From NCBI GenBank assembly GCA_903839855.1, contig CAIMEB010000057.1, positions 20,525 to 84,524 of the forward strand: a DNA stretch of 64,000 nucleotides, read 5' to 3'. The stretch comes from an uncultured Methylococcaceae bacterium (GTDB lineage: Bacteria > Pseudomonadota > Gammaproteobacteria > Methylococcales > Methylomonadaceae). Positions 1-8,836 of this stretch are shown here, piece after piece (the first letter of the stretch is position 1; each line of letters starts with the position of its first letter). The notes under the pieces are model-generated. The model made no database searches, was not told the DNA's origin, and saw only the letters and a list, made by a program, of their open reading frames with translations. Made by a program: the position numbers and the translations under genes.

Positions 1-1335
1 CTCTCGCTTTAACAAACTGACAGAATGCAAAAGACCGTCGTCTGCCAGTGCGGTATAACTTCTTGCCAACTGCAATGCCGAGCTATTTAAGCCATATCCA
101 AACGACATCGTTGCCCGATCAAAATCGTGCCATCTCTTATAATCCTTCATTCTCCCGCTGGCTTCACCGGGAAAACCAGCCCCTGCTGAAATACCAAAGC
201 CAAGTTGATGATACGTATCCCACAGATACTTCGGAGGCATTTTTAAAGACATCATACTCACCCCAACGTTACTGGACTTTGTAAGCACATGAGTCACATC
301 CAGGGTACCGTAGTTATGCACATCTTTAACTGTATTACGCCCAATTTGCAAAGTACCATTGGTTGGGAAAATCGAATTAGGCTTTATATACCCGCCATCC
401 AAAGCGGCTGCGACAACAAAAGGCTTTACCGTTGATCCCGGTTCAAATACCTCAGTAAAGGCTCTATTTCTATACACACTTTCTTTTAAATTATTCCTTG
501 TATTCGGATTAAACGAAGGTTGATTAACAGCGGCTAGAATTTCCCCGTTTTTTGCGTCTAAGACAACTAATGTTCCTGATTTCGCATTATTTTCTTCAAC
601 GGCCACCTGTAGTTCTTTATAAGCCAAATATTGAATGCGTTGATCAATACTTAACTCCAGAGTCTTTCCAGAAACAGGTTCATTGATGCTTTCAACATCA
701 TCAATAATGCGTCGCTGTCCATCCCTGATAACGCGCTTACTGCCTGCCGTACCTTTAAGCTGCTTCTCATAACCGGACTCCATTCCGGCTTGCCCAATAT
801 CATCAACATTAGTAAATCCAACAATATGAGCAGACACACCACCAGCCGGATAGTACCGCTTAAACTCCCTTTCAAAATAAACACCTTCCAGTTTTAATGC
901 TTTTACATCCTCCCCTAATTGGGGATTAACCCGACGAGCAATATATAGAAACTGCCGTCTTGGTTCCTCTTTGATCCATTCCATTACTTTCCCTTCAGGC
1001 AAATTTAGGAGCTTCTCCATTGCTCTTATCCCTTCTTGTTTGGCGTATCGTAATTCCCTGGGATTTATCCAAATAGACTCAACAGGCGTACTGATCGCTA
1101 AAGGCTCACCGTTCCTATCCATAATCATGCCTCTATAAGCATAAACAGCTACCTCATCAACCTGCCTCATATCGCCTTGATGCTTTAAAAACTGCTTACT
1201 AATAACCTGTAAATGAATATCCCGAACGACAAGCGCTAGCATACAGATCATTATAAAAGTAACTACAAACTTACGCCTGCCGGAAAAGTCATTCGTGACT
1301 TTTTTTACAGAACCTCTATCTCGAAAATCTAACAT
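1..1335 (-). CDS. ftsI: Peptidoglycan D,D-transpeptidase FtsI (PBP3), 3' part beyond the window edge; absent from the ORF track because it is truncated
   Basis: Reverse translation from ATG at 1335: MLDFRDRGSVKKVTNDFSGRRKFVVTFIMICMLALVVRDIHLQVISKQFLKHQGDMRQVDEVAVYAYRGMIMDRNGEPLAIST..., continuing through ...EPGSTVKPF...(S)SNVGVSMM...; position directly after ftsL. Confidence 0.93.
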   Translation of the reverse strand, partial: MLDFRDRGSVKKVTNDFSGRRKFVVTFIMICMLALVVRDIHLQVISKQFLKHQGDMRQVDEVAVYAYRGMIMDRNGEPLAISTPVESIWINPRELRYAKQEGIRAMEKLLNLPEGKVMEWIKEEPRRQFLYIARRVNPQLGEDVKALKLEGVYFEREFKRYYPAGGVSAHIVGFTNVDDIGQAGMESGYEKQLKGTAGSKRVIRDGQRRIIDDVESINEPVSGKTLELSIDQRIQYLAYKELQVAVEENNAKSGTLVVLDAKNGEILAAVNQPSFNPNTRNNLKESVYRNRAFTEVFEPGSTVKPFVVAAALDGGYIKPNSIFPTNGTLQIGRNTVKDVHNYGTLDVTHVLTKSSNVGVSMMSLKMPPKYLWDTYHQLGFGISAGAGFPGEASGRMKDYKRWHDFDRATMSFGYGLNSSALQLARSYTALADDGLLHSVSLLKRE

Positions 1336-1602
1336 TTATGGTTTTATATAAATAATTTTTTCTCTTAGCGGCATAACCAGCTTCAACTGTTCCTTTGCCA
1401 CAAGTTCTAATCGATTCTGCTCGCCCAACATCGTCAGTTCCAATTGCATTTGTCCCCATTCGACTTCGTATTGATCTAGCGCTCTCTCTTGCTTTTGAAT
1501 CTCAATAAAAATCAGACGTGAATAATACTTACTATAAACAACGGCTAAAGATGACAATAAAAGCACCACACTCGCCACAATCAAAAGTCGCTCAATAATC
1601 AC
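1336..1602 (-). CDS. ftsL: Cell division protein FtsL
   Basis: Small single-TM coiled-coil protein between rsmH and ftsI. Confidence 0.88.
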   Translation of the reverse strand: MIIERLLIVASVVLLLSSLAVVYSKYYSRLIFIEIQKQERALDQYEVEWGQMQLELTMLGEQNRLELVAKEQLKLVMPLREKIIYIKP

Positions 1603-2535
1603 TTAAACCTTCTCAGCAACACGCATAACAGCACTTCTAGCCCTTGGATTTTTTTTTATTTCTTGCACATCAGCCTTCAATGCTTTGCCTACTTTTGTTA
1701 ACACGCCCTTTGCAATATCAATTTCTTTTATTGGCAACTTACCAGGATTAAACTTAGCCCCGGATTCATCCCTAATAAAACGCTTTACGATTCTATCCTC
1801 AAGAGAATGAAATGAAATAACGACCAATCGTCCGCCAGGCTTTAAAACTCTTGCTGACTGTTGCAAAACACTTTTTAATTCCTCCAGCTCCCGGTTAATT
1901 TCAATACGAATGGCTTGAAACGTACGCGTTGCAGGGTGCTTATTTTTTTCTCTTATAGGCACAACATCTTCAATTAACTTAGCTAATTGCGTCGTTGTTG
2001 CTAGAGGAGATTCCAGCCTTCTATCAATTATCGCTTTCGCGATGCGTCTGGCGAACTTTTCTTCACCATAGTCAAATAAAACACTGACCAGCTTCTTTTC
2101 ATCAACAGTAGCTAACCATTGCTCGGCAGGCACCCCTGAGGTACAATCCATACGCATATCCAAAGGCCCTTCTCTTAAAAAACTAAAACCTCTTTCAGGA
2201 TTATCGAGTTGAGGTGATGACACCCCCAAATCCATCAAAATACCGTCTACCTTTTCAACCAGATCGCACGCCTCGATAAACGTTTCTAAGTGCGAAAAGC
2301 AAGCCTGTTTTATCTGAATACGCCCATCTTCTAGCATCGTTTTTGCGTAACTTGAATTAACCGCATCAAAATCACGATCAAAAGCAATCAATTGCCCACC
2401 TTGACCCAATAAACTTAAAATGCCTCGACTGTGCCCCCCTCGACCAAACGTACAATCGAGATAAACACCTTCTTTTTTAATCGCCAATTGTTGCAAAGCT
2501 TCTGCATACATAACGGGTAAATGTTCCATCAACAA
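1603..2535 (-). CDS. rsmH: 16S rRNA (cytosine1402-N4)-methyltransferase RsmH
   Basis: HLPVMYAEAL, DCTFGRGGHSRGIL, GILMDLGVSSPQLD, VISFHSLEDRIVKRF motifs. Confidence 0.97.
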   Translation of the reverse strand: MLMEHLPVMYAEALQQLAIKKEGVYLDCTFGRGGHSRGILSLLGQGGQLIAFDRDFDAVNSSYAKTMLEDGRIQIKQACFSHLETFIEACDLVEKVDGILMDLGVSSPQLDNPERGFSFLREGPLDMRMDCTSGVPAEQWLATVDEKKLVSVLFDYGEEKFARRIAKAIIDRRLESPLATTTQLAKLIEDVVPIREKNKHPATRTFQAIRIEINRELEELKSVLQQSARVLKPGGRLVVISFHSLEDRIVKRFIRDESGAKFNPGKLPIKEIDIAKGVLTKVGKALKADVQEIKKNPRARSAVMRVAEKV

Positions 2536-2545
2536 AACTCCCTTA

Positions 2546-3013
2546 TTAAAAAGACAAAGTATCTAACTCATCCAGACCTTCATCATCATCACTGTTCAAC
2601 CATTCGCTTTCTTTGGCTGTCCAGGCAACATCATTCCAAATTTCAAATTTATTAAGTTGCCCAACTAAAACTATCTTTTTATCCATTTGAGCAAATTTTC
2701 TTAGTTTTTCTGGCAATAAAAACCGGCCTTGACCATCCATCTCACATTCAGATGCATTTCCAATCACGAAACGCCTTAATTTACCGGCCATTTTATTTAA
2801 CGTAGGTAATCGACTGATTGTCTGCTCAAGGCGCTCCCATTCGGGCAGGGGATAAAGCCATAAACAGCCACTTTCCCCAACACATCTTTCGTTTACTGCA
2901 ACCGTTACAATTAATTGCCGCTCACAACATTCTTCCAACTCTTTTCGGTAACGAGTGGGCATCGCAAGACGTCCTTTATCATCTAAATTAATTGAACTAA
3001 TGCCTCTAAACAA
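2546..3013 (-). CDS. mraZ: Transcriptional regulator MraZ
   Basis: MFRGISSINLDDKGRLAMPTRYR, second DGQGRFLLPEKLR SpoVT/AbrB-like repeat. Confidence 0.96.
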   Translation of the reverse strand: MFRGISSINLDDKGRLAMPTRYRKELEECCERQLIVTVAVNERCVGESGCLWLYPLPEWERLEQTISRLPTLNKMAGKLRRFVIGNASECEMDGQGRFLLPEKLRKFAQMDKKIVLVGQLNKFEIWNDVAWTAKESEWLNSDDDEGLDELDTLSF

Positions 3014-3040
3014 AAAACGACCCCAAAAATCCTAAAAAAA

Positions 3041-3064
3041 CCACTCTCTACCACTTTTCACCAC
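3041..3064 (-). promoter_or_regulatory. Putative MraZ-binding box: three GTGG direct repeats at 10-bp spacing
   Basis: Minus strand reads GTGGtgaaaaGTGGtagagaGTGG just upstream of mraZ. Confidence 0.6.
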
Positions 3065-3072
3065 CTGGAAGC

Positions 3073-3101
3073 ACTATAAATTCCAAACAGTTCATAGTCA
3101 A
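3073..3101 (-). promoter_or_regulatory. Putative sigma70 promoter for mraZ operon
   Basis: Minus strand TTGACT - 17 nt - TATAGT upstream of the GTGG repeats. Confidence 0.6.
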
Positions 3102-3295
3102 GAATGTTTTCATTTAAACTCTTTCTTTTTTGACAATGACTTAGGTGACCATAAAAAAATGGCGAAACGATGAGCTATACAATAAAAAAACTCTATTCTT
3201 TATCAGTGGGTTAATTGATTTTATTCGGAAGACACGTTAGATGATAGAGCAAATAATTGCTTTAAATTTACAAGAGGATTACGCCATTAAAAAGA

Positions 3296-3645
3296 AAGAG
3301 TCAGCCTATAAGCCGGGTTCTGTCGTGAACAGTCATTCATCTAGGCTGCAAGTCACCTTACAGCTCAAGCAATCTACCCAGGAACCGCGCGGGCCACGCA
3401 TCTGTCCCTCTATTTGATCTTGCTCCGAGTGGGGTTTACCATGCCACCGCTGTTACCAGTTGCGCGGTGCGCTCTTACCGCACCTTTTCACCCTTACCTA
3501 TCAAAGTGATAGGCGGTTTATTTTCTGTGGCACTTTCCGTAGACTCACGCCTCCCAGGCGTTACCTGGCACTCTGCCCAATGGAGCCCGGACTTTCCTCC
3601 ATTTTATCTTGACAATAAAACAGCGACTGCCCAGCCAACTCTTTC
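3296..3645 (-). ncRNA. rnpB: RNase P RNA (class A), approximate ends
   Basis: Minus strand GGCTGGGCAGTCGCTG...GGAGGAAAGTCCGGGCTCC at 5' part and ...CCGGCTTATAGGCTGACTC at 3' part. Confidence 0.93.
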
Positions 3646-3707
3646 AAGGGTCAGTATACTTCATTCGTTAAAGCAAAGCTAATGAGAAATCATATTGCAA
3701 CCCACTG

Positions 3708-4595
3708 TTAATAACAGATAAGCCGATCTTTTTTAGCACTATCAATCACTAATGCGGCTTGATACAGCACCTTTTTTCTTAGCCCCGTAATCTCGACAGC
3801 CATTGCAACTGCTGACTTTATTGAACACTCAGTCAATAAAATCCGAAGTACTTTTTCCTGCTCAGGTGTCATAACTTGCGCCTCTTTATCAACAGCGACT
3901 CCATCAACAATAACAACAAACTCCCCTTTTCTCATGTGCTCACTGTGCATAACCAAGTCCAACACCTCGCCCAGACTAGCCTTTACAATCGTCTCATGAA
4001 GCTTGGTTAATTCTCTAGCAATCACAATTTCTCGCTCTAAAGGTAAAACTTCGGACATATCTTGTAACGATGCTAAAATTCGGTGACAAGACTCATAAAA
4101 TACCCAAGTCTTCGGAGAATTAAGCCGTTCACTAAAAAAGGCTTTGCGTGCTGATGAAGTTCTGGGCAGAAAACCCTCAAAAGAAAATTGTGAGACCGGC
4201 AATCCTGATGCAGACAATGCTGCAATTAAAGCACAAGCGCCAGGAATAGGCACCACCTCTAAACCTGCGTCCTTCACCATTTTTACAAGTGGCATTCCGG
4301 GATCACTTACTAACGGTGTTCCAGCATCAGAGACCAAGGCAATAGACAGACCTTCACGTAGTTTTTCTAACATGACTAAAGATGCCTTATCTTCATTATA
4401 CTGATGCAATGAAACCAGTTTATTAGTAATCCCGTAATGCTGTAGCAGCATCCTGACATGCCGTGTATCCTCTGCCGCAATCAAATCAACCGTCTTTAAA
4501 ATCTCAACAGCTCTAAAACTAATATCAGCTAAATTACCTATTGGCGTAGCAACAACGTATAATTTACCAGCACCATTAACATTTGATACCGCCAT
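3708..4595 (-). CDS. rsmI: 16S rRNA (cytidine1402-2'-O)-methyltransferase RsmI
   Basis: GKLYVVATPIGNLADISFRA, AAEDTRHVRMLLQHY, SDAGTPLVSDPG. Confidence 0.96.
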   Translation of the reverse strand: MAVSNVNGAGKLYVVATPIGNLADISFRAVEILKTVDLIAAEDTRHVRMLLQHYGITNKLVSLHQYNEDKASLVMLEKLREGLSIALVSDAGTPLVSDPGMPLVKMVKDAGLEVVPIPGACALIAALSASGLPVSQFSFEGFLPRTSSARKAFFSERLNSPKTWVFYESCHRILASLQDMSEVLPLEREIVIARELTKLHETIVKASLGEVLDLVMHSEHMRKGEFVVIVDGVAVDKEAQVMTPEQEKVLRILLTECSIKSAVAMAVEITGLRKKVLYQAALVIDSAKKDRLICY

Positions 4596-4730
4596 TCATA
4601 TCACCTTCAATTTAAAGATAAAACCATGAGCCGTCATGATTAGATGTAATTATTACTTAATTAAGCCCCGATTATATCAGTATGTCGCGGTATCAATGCG
4701 TACGGATTACAGACACATCACGGTTACCCG

Positions 4731-5096
4731 ATGCTTCTAAAAAAATCCCCAACCAAAGCCGCACATTTAATCCAAGGTGAAAAAGCCGAAGAGCAAGCCC
4801 ACAACTTTCTTATCAGCCAAGGACTCCTTCCAATAGACAGAAATTATCGCTGTAAACTGGGTGAACTTGATTTGATTATGAAAGATCAGCAATCATTAGT
4901 TATTATTGAAGTGCGTTATCGAAAAACAGATCGTTACGGTAGTGCTATGGAGAGTATTACCCGAACCAAGCAATCGCGTATAATAGCCACAACACACTGC
5001 TATTTATCCTCAAAAAAACAGGATACTCCGCTCCGCTTTGATGTTGTTGCTATCTCTGGCAATGGCAAACTAGAATGGATAAAAAACGCTTTTTAA
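4731..5096 (+). CDS. yraN: YraN family (UPF0102) endonuclease-like protein
   Basis: GEKAEEQAHNFL...RNYRCKLGELDLIMKD...VIIEVRYRK. Confidence 0.9.
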   Translation: MLLKKSPTKAAHLIQGEKAEEQAHNFLISQGLLPIDRNYRCKLGELDLIMKDQQSLVIIEVRYRKTDRYGSAMESITRTKQSRIIATTHCYLSSKKQDTPLRFDVVAISGNGKLEWIKNAF

Positions 5097-5111
5097 GTTA
5101 AAAATGACCTC

Positions 5112-5696
5112 ATGAGCTTACAAGACAGAATAATAAATCACTTCACTGAGAGTATCAAAATTCAACAGGATACCATGACTTATCTGAGTGAGTTAATTGA
5201 ATATGCTTCTCAACGCCTGGTTTCGACCCTGCTCAATGATAAAAAAATACTGACTTGCGGTAATGGACGCTCTGCAACCAGCGCTCAACTGCTTTCATCT
5301 GCCATGCTTAATCAATTTGAACGTGATCGCCCCTCGTTACCGGTTATCGCATTAACAGCCGACATAGCAACAATAACCGCAATATCCAATGAGTTTCACT
5401 TTAATGACATTTTCTCAAAACAACTTAGAGCCTTAGGTCAAAGTGGCGATATGCTGGTTATTTACACGGATGGTAACAATTCGACCAATATAGCCAAAGT
5501 CATTACTACTGCACACGACAAAGAAATATCTGTGATCGCGATAACAGGAAATAAAGGTGGACTAATTCCCCCATTACTGAAAGAAACTGATATTGAACTC
5601 CGTATACCTTCAACCTCCAGCACTCGCATTCAGGAAGCTCATATATTGATTACTGAATGCTTGTGCGATTTAATTGATCAGCAATTATTCGGTTAA
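5112..5696 (+). CDS. diaA: SIS-domain phosphoheptose isomerase-like / DnaA initiator-associating protein
   Basis: SIS domain TCGNGRSATSAQLLSSAMLNQFERDRPSLPVIAL; between yraN and BON lipoprotein as in other gammaproteobacteria. Confidence 0.8.
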   Translation: MSLQDRIINHFTESIKIQQDTMTYLSELIEYASQRLVSTLLNDKKILTCGNGRSATSAQLLSSAMLNQFERDRPSLPVIALTADIATITAISNEFHFNDIFSKQLRALGQSGDMLVIYTDGNNSTNIAKVITTAHDKEISVIAITGNKGGLIPPLLKETDIELRIPSTSSTRIQEAHILITECLCDLIDQQLFG

Positions 5697-5724
5697 AATC
5701 CACACCATTATCAATAGGCAAGCC

Positions 5725-6309
5725 ATGAAAAAAGTATTACTAATCATTATGTTGCTTAATACCTTATATATCGTTGCGTGCGCACCGATCGTCAATAATC
5801 AGGAAATAATTACAGAAAAGACCTTAGCTCAGGACAGACGAACCCGGGAAATTATTTTATCGGATCGAGAAATAACATCCGATGCCTACTCCGATCTTAA
5901 CGCCGAGGACGCCATAAAAAGTCAATGCCACATAACCATCAACACTTATAACGGTGCAGTTCTCATTACTGGCGAAGCACCGAATGAAGCGTTAAAAGCA
6001 AAAATTATTGCTATCGTCCAGGTCGTCAGCAACGTAAAAATGGTGCATGATAATTTAGCCATTTCTCGTCCCAGCAGTTTAGAATCACGCACCAGTGACA
6101 AGAGCATAACTCAAACGGTTAAAACTGCACTCAAGCAAATTAGAACGCTACCTGACTTTGACCCCGCCATGATAAAAGTCGTTACCGAAAATGGAATTGT
6201 TTACTTGATGGGCCTTGTGCATAGAGATGAAGGTTCGGTTGTTATCAATGTAACTAAACTGCAACCGAATATAAAACAAATTATTACCGTTTTTGAGTAC
6301 CTGGACTAA
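5725..6309 (+). CDS. dolP: BON-domain outer-membrane lipoprotein, DolP/YraP-like (start revised to the internal ATG)
   Basis: Lipoprotein signal MKKVLLIIMLLNTLYIVAC; two BON-like repeats (INTYNGAVLITGEAPNE..., VVTENGIVYLMGLVHRDEG). Confidence 0.82.
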   Translation: MKKVLLIIMLLNTLYIVACAPIVNNQEIITEKTLAQDRRTREIILSDREITSDAYSDLNAEDAIKSQCHITINTYNGAVLITGEAPNEALKAKIIAIVQVVSNVKMVHDNLAISRPSSLESRTSDKSITQTVKTALKQIRTLPDFDPAMIKVVTENGIVYLMGLVHRDEGSVVINVTKLQPNIKQIITVFEYLD

Positions 6310-6505
6310 TAACCATCATTTCAGTGTCAACATTAGCGATACTATAATCTTGCATTAAGGCCACTACATGAGCGACAAGATTTAGACACTTTACTGAATA
6401 TGACCTACTCTATCGGCATGTTGACTAATAAAGCCAACGACATCATCACACATCTTTTGCAGCAGAGGCACTTCATTGAACAATAAACTTAAGTTAGCTG
6501 AAAAT

Positions 6506-8122
6506 TTAAGCACTTTTCATCAGATGGAAGAAACTTAGCTTCTTTTGCCATGTTTTATCAATCGGCCTGACAGGCAGAGGAAACAACACTGATACCTTGA
6601 GTCCACCAAATTGAGAGACACCCAGTATTAGATCCGCATTATGAATCGCGGCAATACGCTGTACAATCGAAAAACCTAAGCCAGTCCCTTTAGCTGTATT
6701 TGCAGTCTCAACGCAGCGATGAAAACGTTCCAGAGACTTTTCATATTGATCAGGTGAGATGCCAGGCCCAGAATCTTCAACGCACAATTGTAAATATTTC
6801 TCATGCCCCGCAACGGTGATTAACACATTACCTTTAGCGGGTGTATATTTAATCGCGTTATCAATTATATTCCGAATTAAAATGGTCACTAAGGGCGCAT
6901 TGACAATTGCAGGCACTGCATTATCTTCAACAAACTCAATAACAATTTGCTTCTTATGCGCTTCAGGCTCCAACTCAGTAATAACATGAACAACTTCACG
7001 ACTTACCATCGTATTTTGTTTAGTTAGAAATTCTGTATTAGACTCAATTCTCGAAAAAGTCAGTAACTGCTGAACCATATAAGTCATCCGGTTGACAGCT
7101 TGTTTAATCCGTGAAAGCGCCTGCTTTCGAACTTCCTCATCGGTTGTTCTTAAGGCAACATGTGCTTGAGTCAGCAATCCCGCCAAAGGTGTTCTCAACT
7201 CATGCGAAGCATCCGCAGTAAAGCGACGCTCATGTTCAAAAGCACGTTCTAGTTGCACAAAAAGATTATTGATTTCATTAACCACCGGAACAATCTCATT
7301 GGGCAGTCTTTTGATAGAAAGCGGCTTAAGATAACTTGCTTCACGTTTTGCAAGTGCCTTTTCCAATCTGTTCAGGGGTTTTAATGATAAACCCACAATA
7401 AACCAAATAACTAAACCTAAAATAGGCAACCCAATCAGAAATTGAGTGACTAACTGTGATGATATTTCATCAGTTAGTTCAGCGCGTATTTCCTCTTTTT
7501 GACCGACATGGATAACATATTCACCGGTTGCATTCGCAATACTAAAAACATGCCACTCATGACCATCAATATTCGTATCACTAAATCCGTGATCAGACGA
7601 TGAAAAGGCAAACTTCGGTGCGCTATCTGATCTCAGTATTAATCCTTCTTTCTTTGACCACAACTGAAAAGCCACTTTTCTTTCATATTTATGACCTAAC
7701 GCATTTGCTTTTAACAGATCATCAAAAATGGGCCATAACTGTTCATCAATATTACTTTGGTTAAAGCCATGAACAGAAAAAGCAGGTACGTTTTCAGAAC
7801 GCAATAGCAAGCCATCGTCCACAGACCACAGTTGCAATGCACTTTTACTTTTAAAGTTACGTTTAAATGCGTAAGCTTTAAGAATCTCATCAGCCTTTTC
7901 TCTCTCTTGTTCTTGACTCCAATGGCCTGACAAGGAACCTTCACGGAACAAGCTTTCTACAAAAGCATTAAGCACTTTTGCTGATTGCGCCAATTCTGCA
8001 TCAAACAGATTGGCAACCTCATCTCGCGTTACTTTATAATTTAAGTAGGCAGCAATACCCCAAATCAGCATTGAGGCTGAAAGCAAACTCACTAACAATA
8101 ATTGCCTGAGAGAATAATTCAT
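6506..8122 (-). CDS. Sensor histidine kinase with two TM segments
   Basis: H-box ASHELRTPLAGL, N-box IIRNIIDNAIKYTP, VEDSGPGIS; adjacent OmpR-type regulator. Confidence 0.93.
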   Translation of the reverse strand: MNYSLRQLLLVSLLSASMLIWGIAAYLNYKVTRDEVANLFDAELAQSAKVLNAFVESLFREGSLSGHWSQEQEREKADEILKAYAFKRNFKSKSALQLWSVDDGLLLRSENVPAFSVHGFNQSNIDEQLWPIFDDLLKANALGHKYERKVAFQLWSKKEGLILRSDSAPKFAFSSSDHGFSDTNIDGHEWHVFSIANATGEYVIHVGQKEEIRAELTDEISSQLVTQFLIGLPILGLVIWFIVGLSLKPLNRLEKALAKREASYLKPLSIKRLPNEIVPVVNEINNLFVQLERAFEHERRFTADASHELRTPLAGLLTQAHVALRTTDEEVRKQALSRIKQAVNRMTYMVQQLLTFSRIESNTEFLTKQNTMVSREVVHVITELEPEAHKKQIVIEFVEDNAVPAIVNAPLVTILIRNIIDNAIKYTPAKGNVLITVAGHEKYLQLCVEDSGPGISPDQYEKSLERFHRCVETANTAKGTGLGFSIVQRIAAIHNADLILGVSQFGGLKVSVLFPLPVRPIDKTWQKKLSFFHLMKSA

Positions 8123-8787
8123 ATCTCATCTACATTATCAATAATATAGCCTACACCTCGAACTGTTCGAATCAACGAAGAACCGAGTTTTTTTCTCAGG
8201 TAATGAATATGAACTTCAACCGTATTACTCTCTACATCAGAATCCCAAGAATACAAGCTTTCTTCAAGACGTGATCGAGAAACCACTTTACCGATATTAC
8301 TCATTAAAAAGCTTAATATCTCAAATTCTTTTTGAGATAAATCTACTTTTTCATTATTAAACGTCACTTGATGAGACGCCGGATCAAGCACAATACCCTT
8401 GTATTCAATAGTCGGGGCACTTCGTCCTTCACTGCGCCTCGCTAAGGCTCTTAAACGCGCACAGACTTCATCTAACTCAAAGGGCTTAATAACAAAATCA
8501 TCCGCACCACTATCCAAGCCTGATACCCGATCAGAAATTGTATCTTTAGCTGTTAAAACCATAACAGGTGTTTCATCTTTACGACCTCTTAACGCCCGTA
8601 AAATAGCCATGCCATCCATATCTGGAAGGTTTAAATCCAATACGATCAACTCATAACTGTTCAGTTTCAGTGCTTCATCAGCTAACTTACCGTTTGTTAA
8701 CCAATCGACCGCATAGCCCTCCATTCTTAAGCCCTCAACTAAACCATCGCCGAGTATTTCATCGTCTTCAACTAACAAGAGCCGCAT
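8119..8787 (-). CDS. OmpR/PhoB-family response regulator
   Basis: MRLLLVEDDEILGDGL, VLDLNLPDMDG, C-terminal winged helix VHIHYLRKKLG..IRTVRGVGY; overlaps the kinase gene. Confidence 0.95.
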   Translation of the reverse strand: MRLLLVEDDEILGDGLVEGLRMEGYAVDWLTNGKLADEALKLNSYELIVLDLNLPDMDGMAILRALRGRKDETPVMVLTAKDTISDRVSGLDSGADDFVIKPFELDEVCARLRALARRSEGRSAPTIEYKGIVLDPASHQVTFNNEKVDLSQKEFEILSFLMSNIGKVVSRSRLEESLYSWDSDVESNTVEVHIHYLRKKLGSSLIRTVRGVGYIIDNVDEI

Positions 8788-8836
8788 TCAATCTCCAAAA
8801 TCATTTTGTATCGACGTACTAAAGCCACTCGTTCCC

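Noticed and set aside
48-284. 78-aa plus-strand ORF
   Set aside because: Antisense to ftsI with no recognisable features.
651-884. 77-aa minus-strand ORF
   Set aside because: Out-of-frame within ftsI; the real frame encodes PBP3.
3467-3682. 71-aa plus-strand ORF
   Set aside because: Lies antisense within the RNase P RNA gene.
6350-6490. Short ORF-like stretch (MTYSIGMLTNKANDIITHLLQQRHFIEQ) after the BON lipoprotein
   Set aside because: Too short and no recognisable family; could be a relic but unsupported.
7711-7944. 77-aa minus-strand ORF
   Set aside because: Out-of-frame inside the histidine kinase gene.
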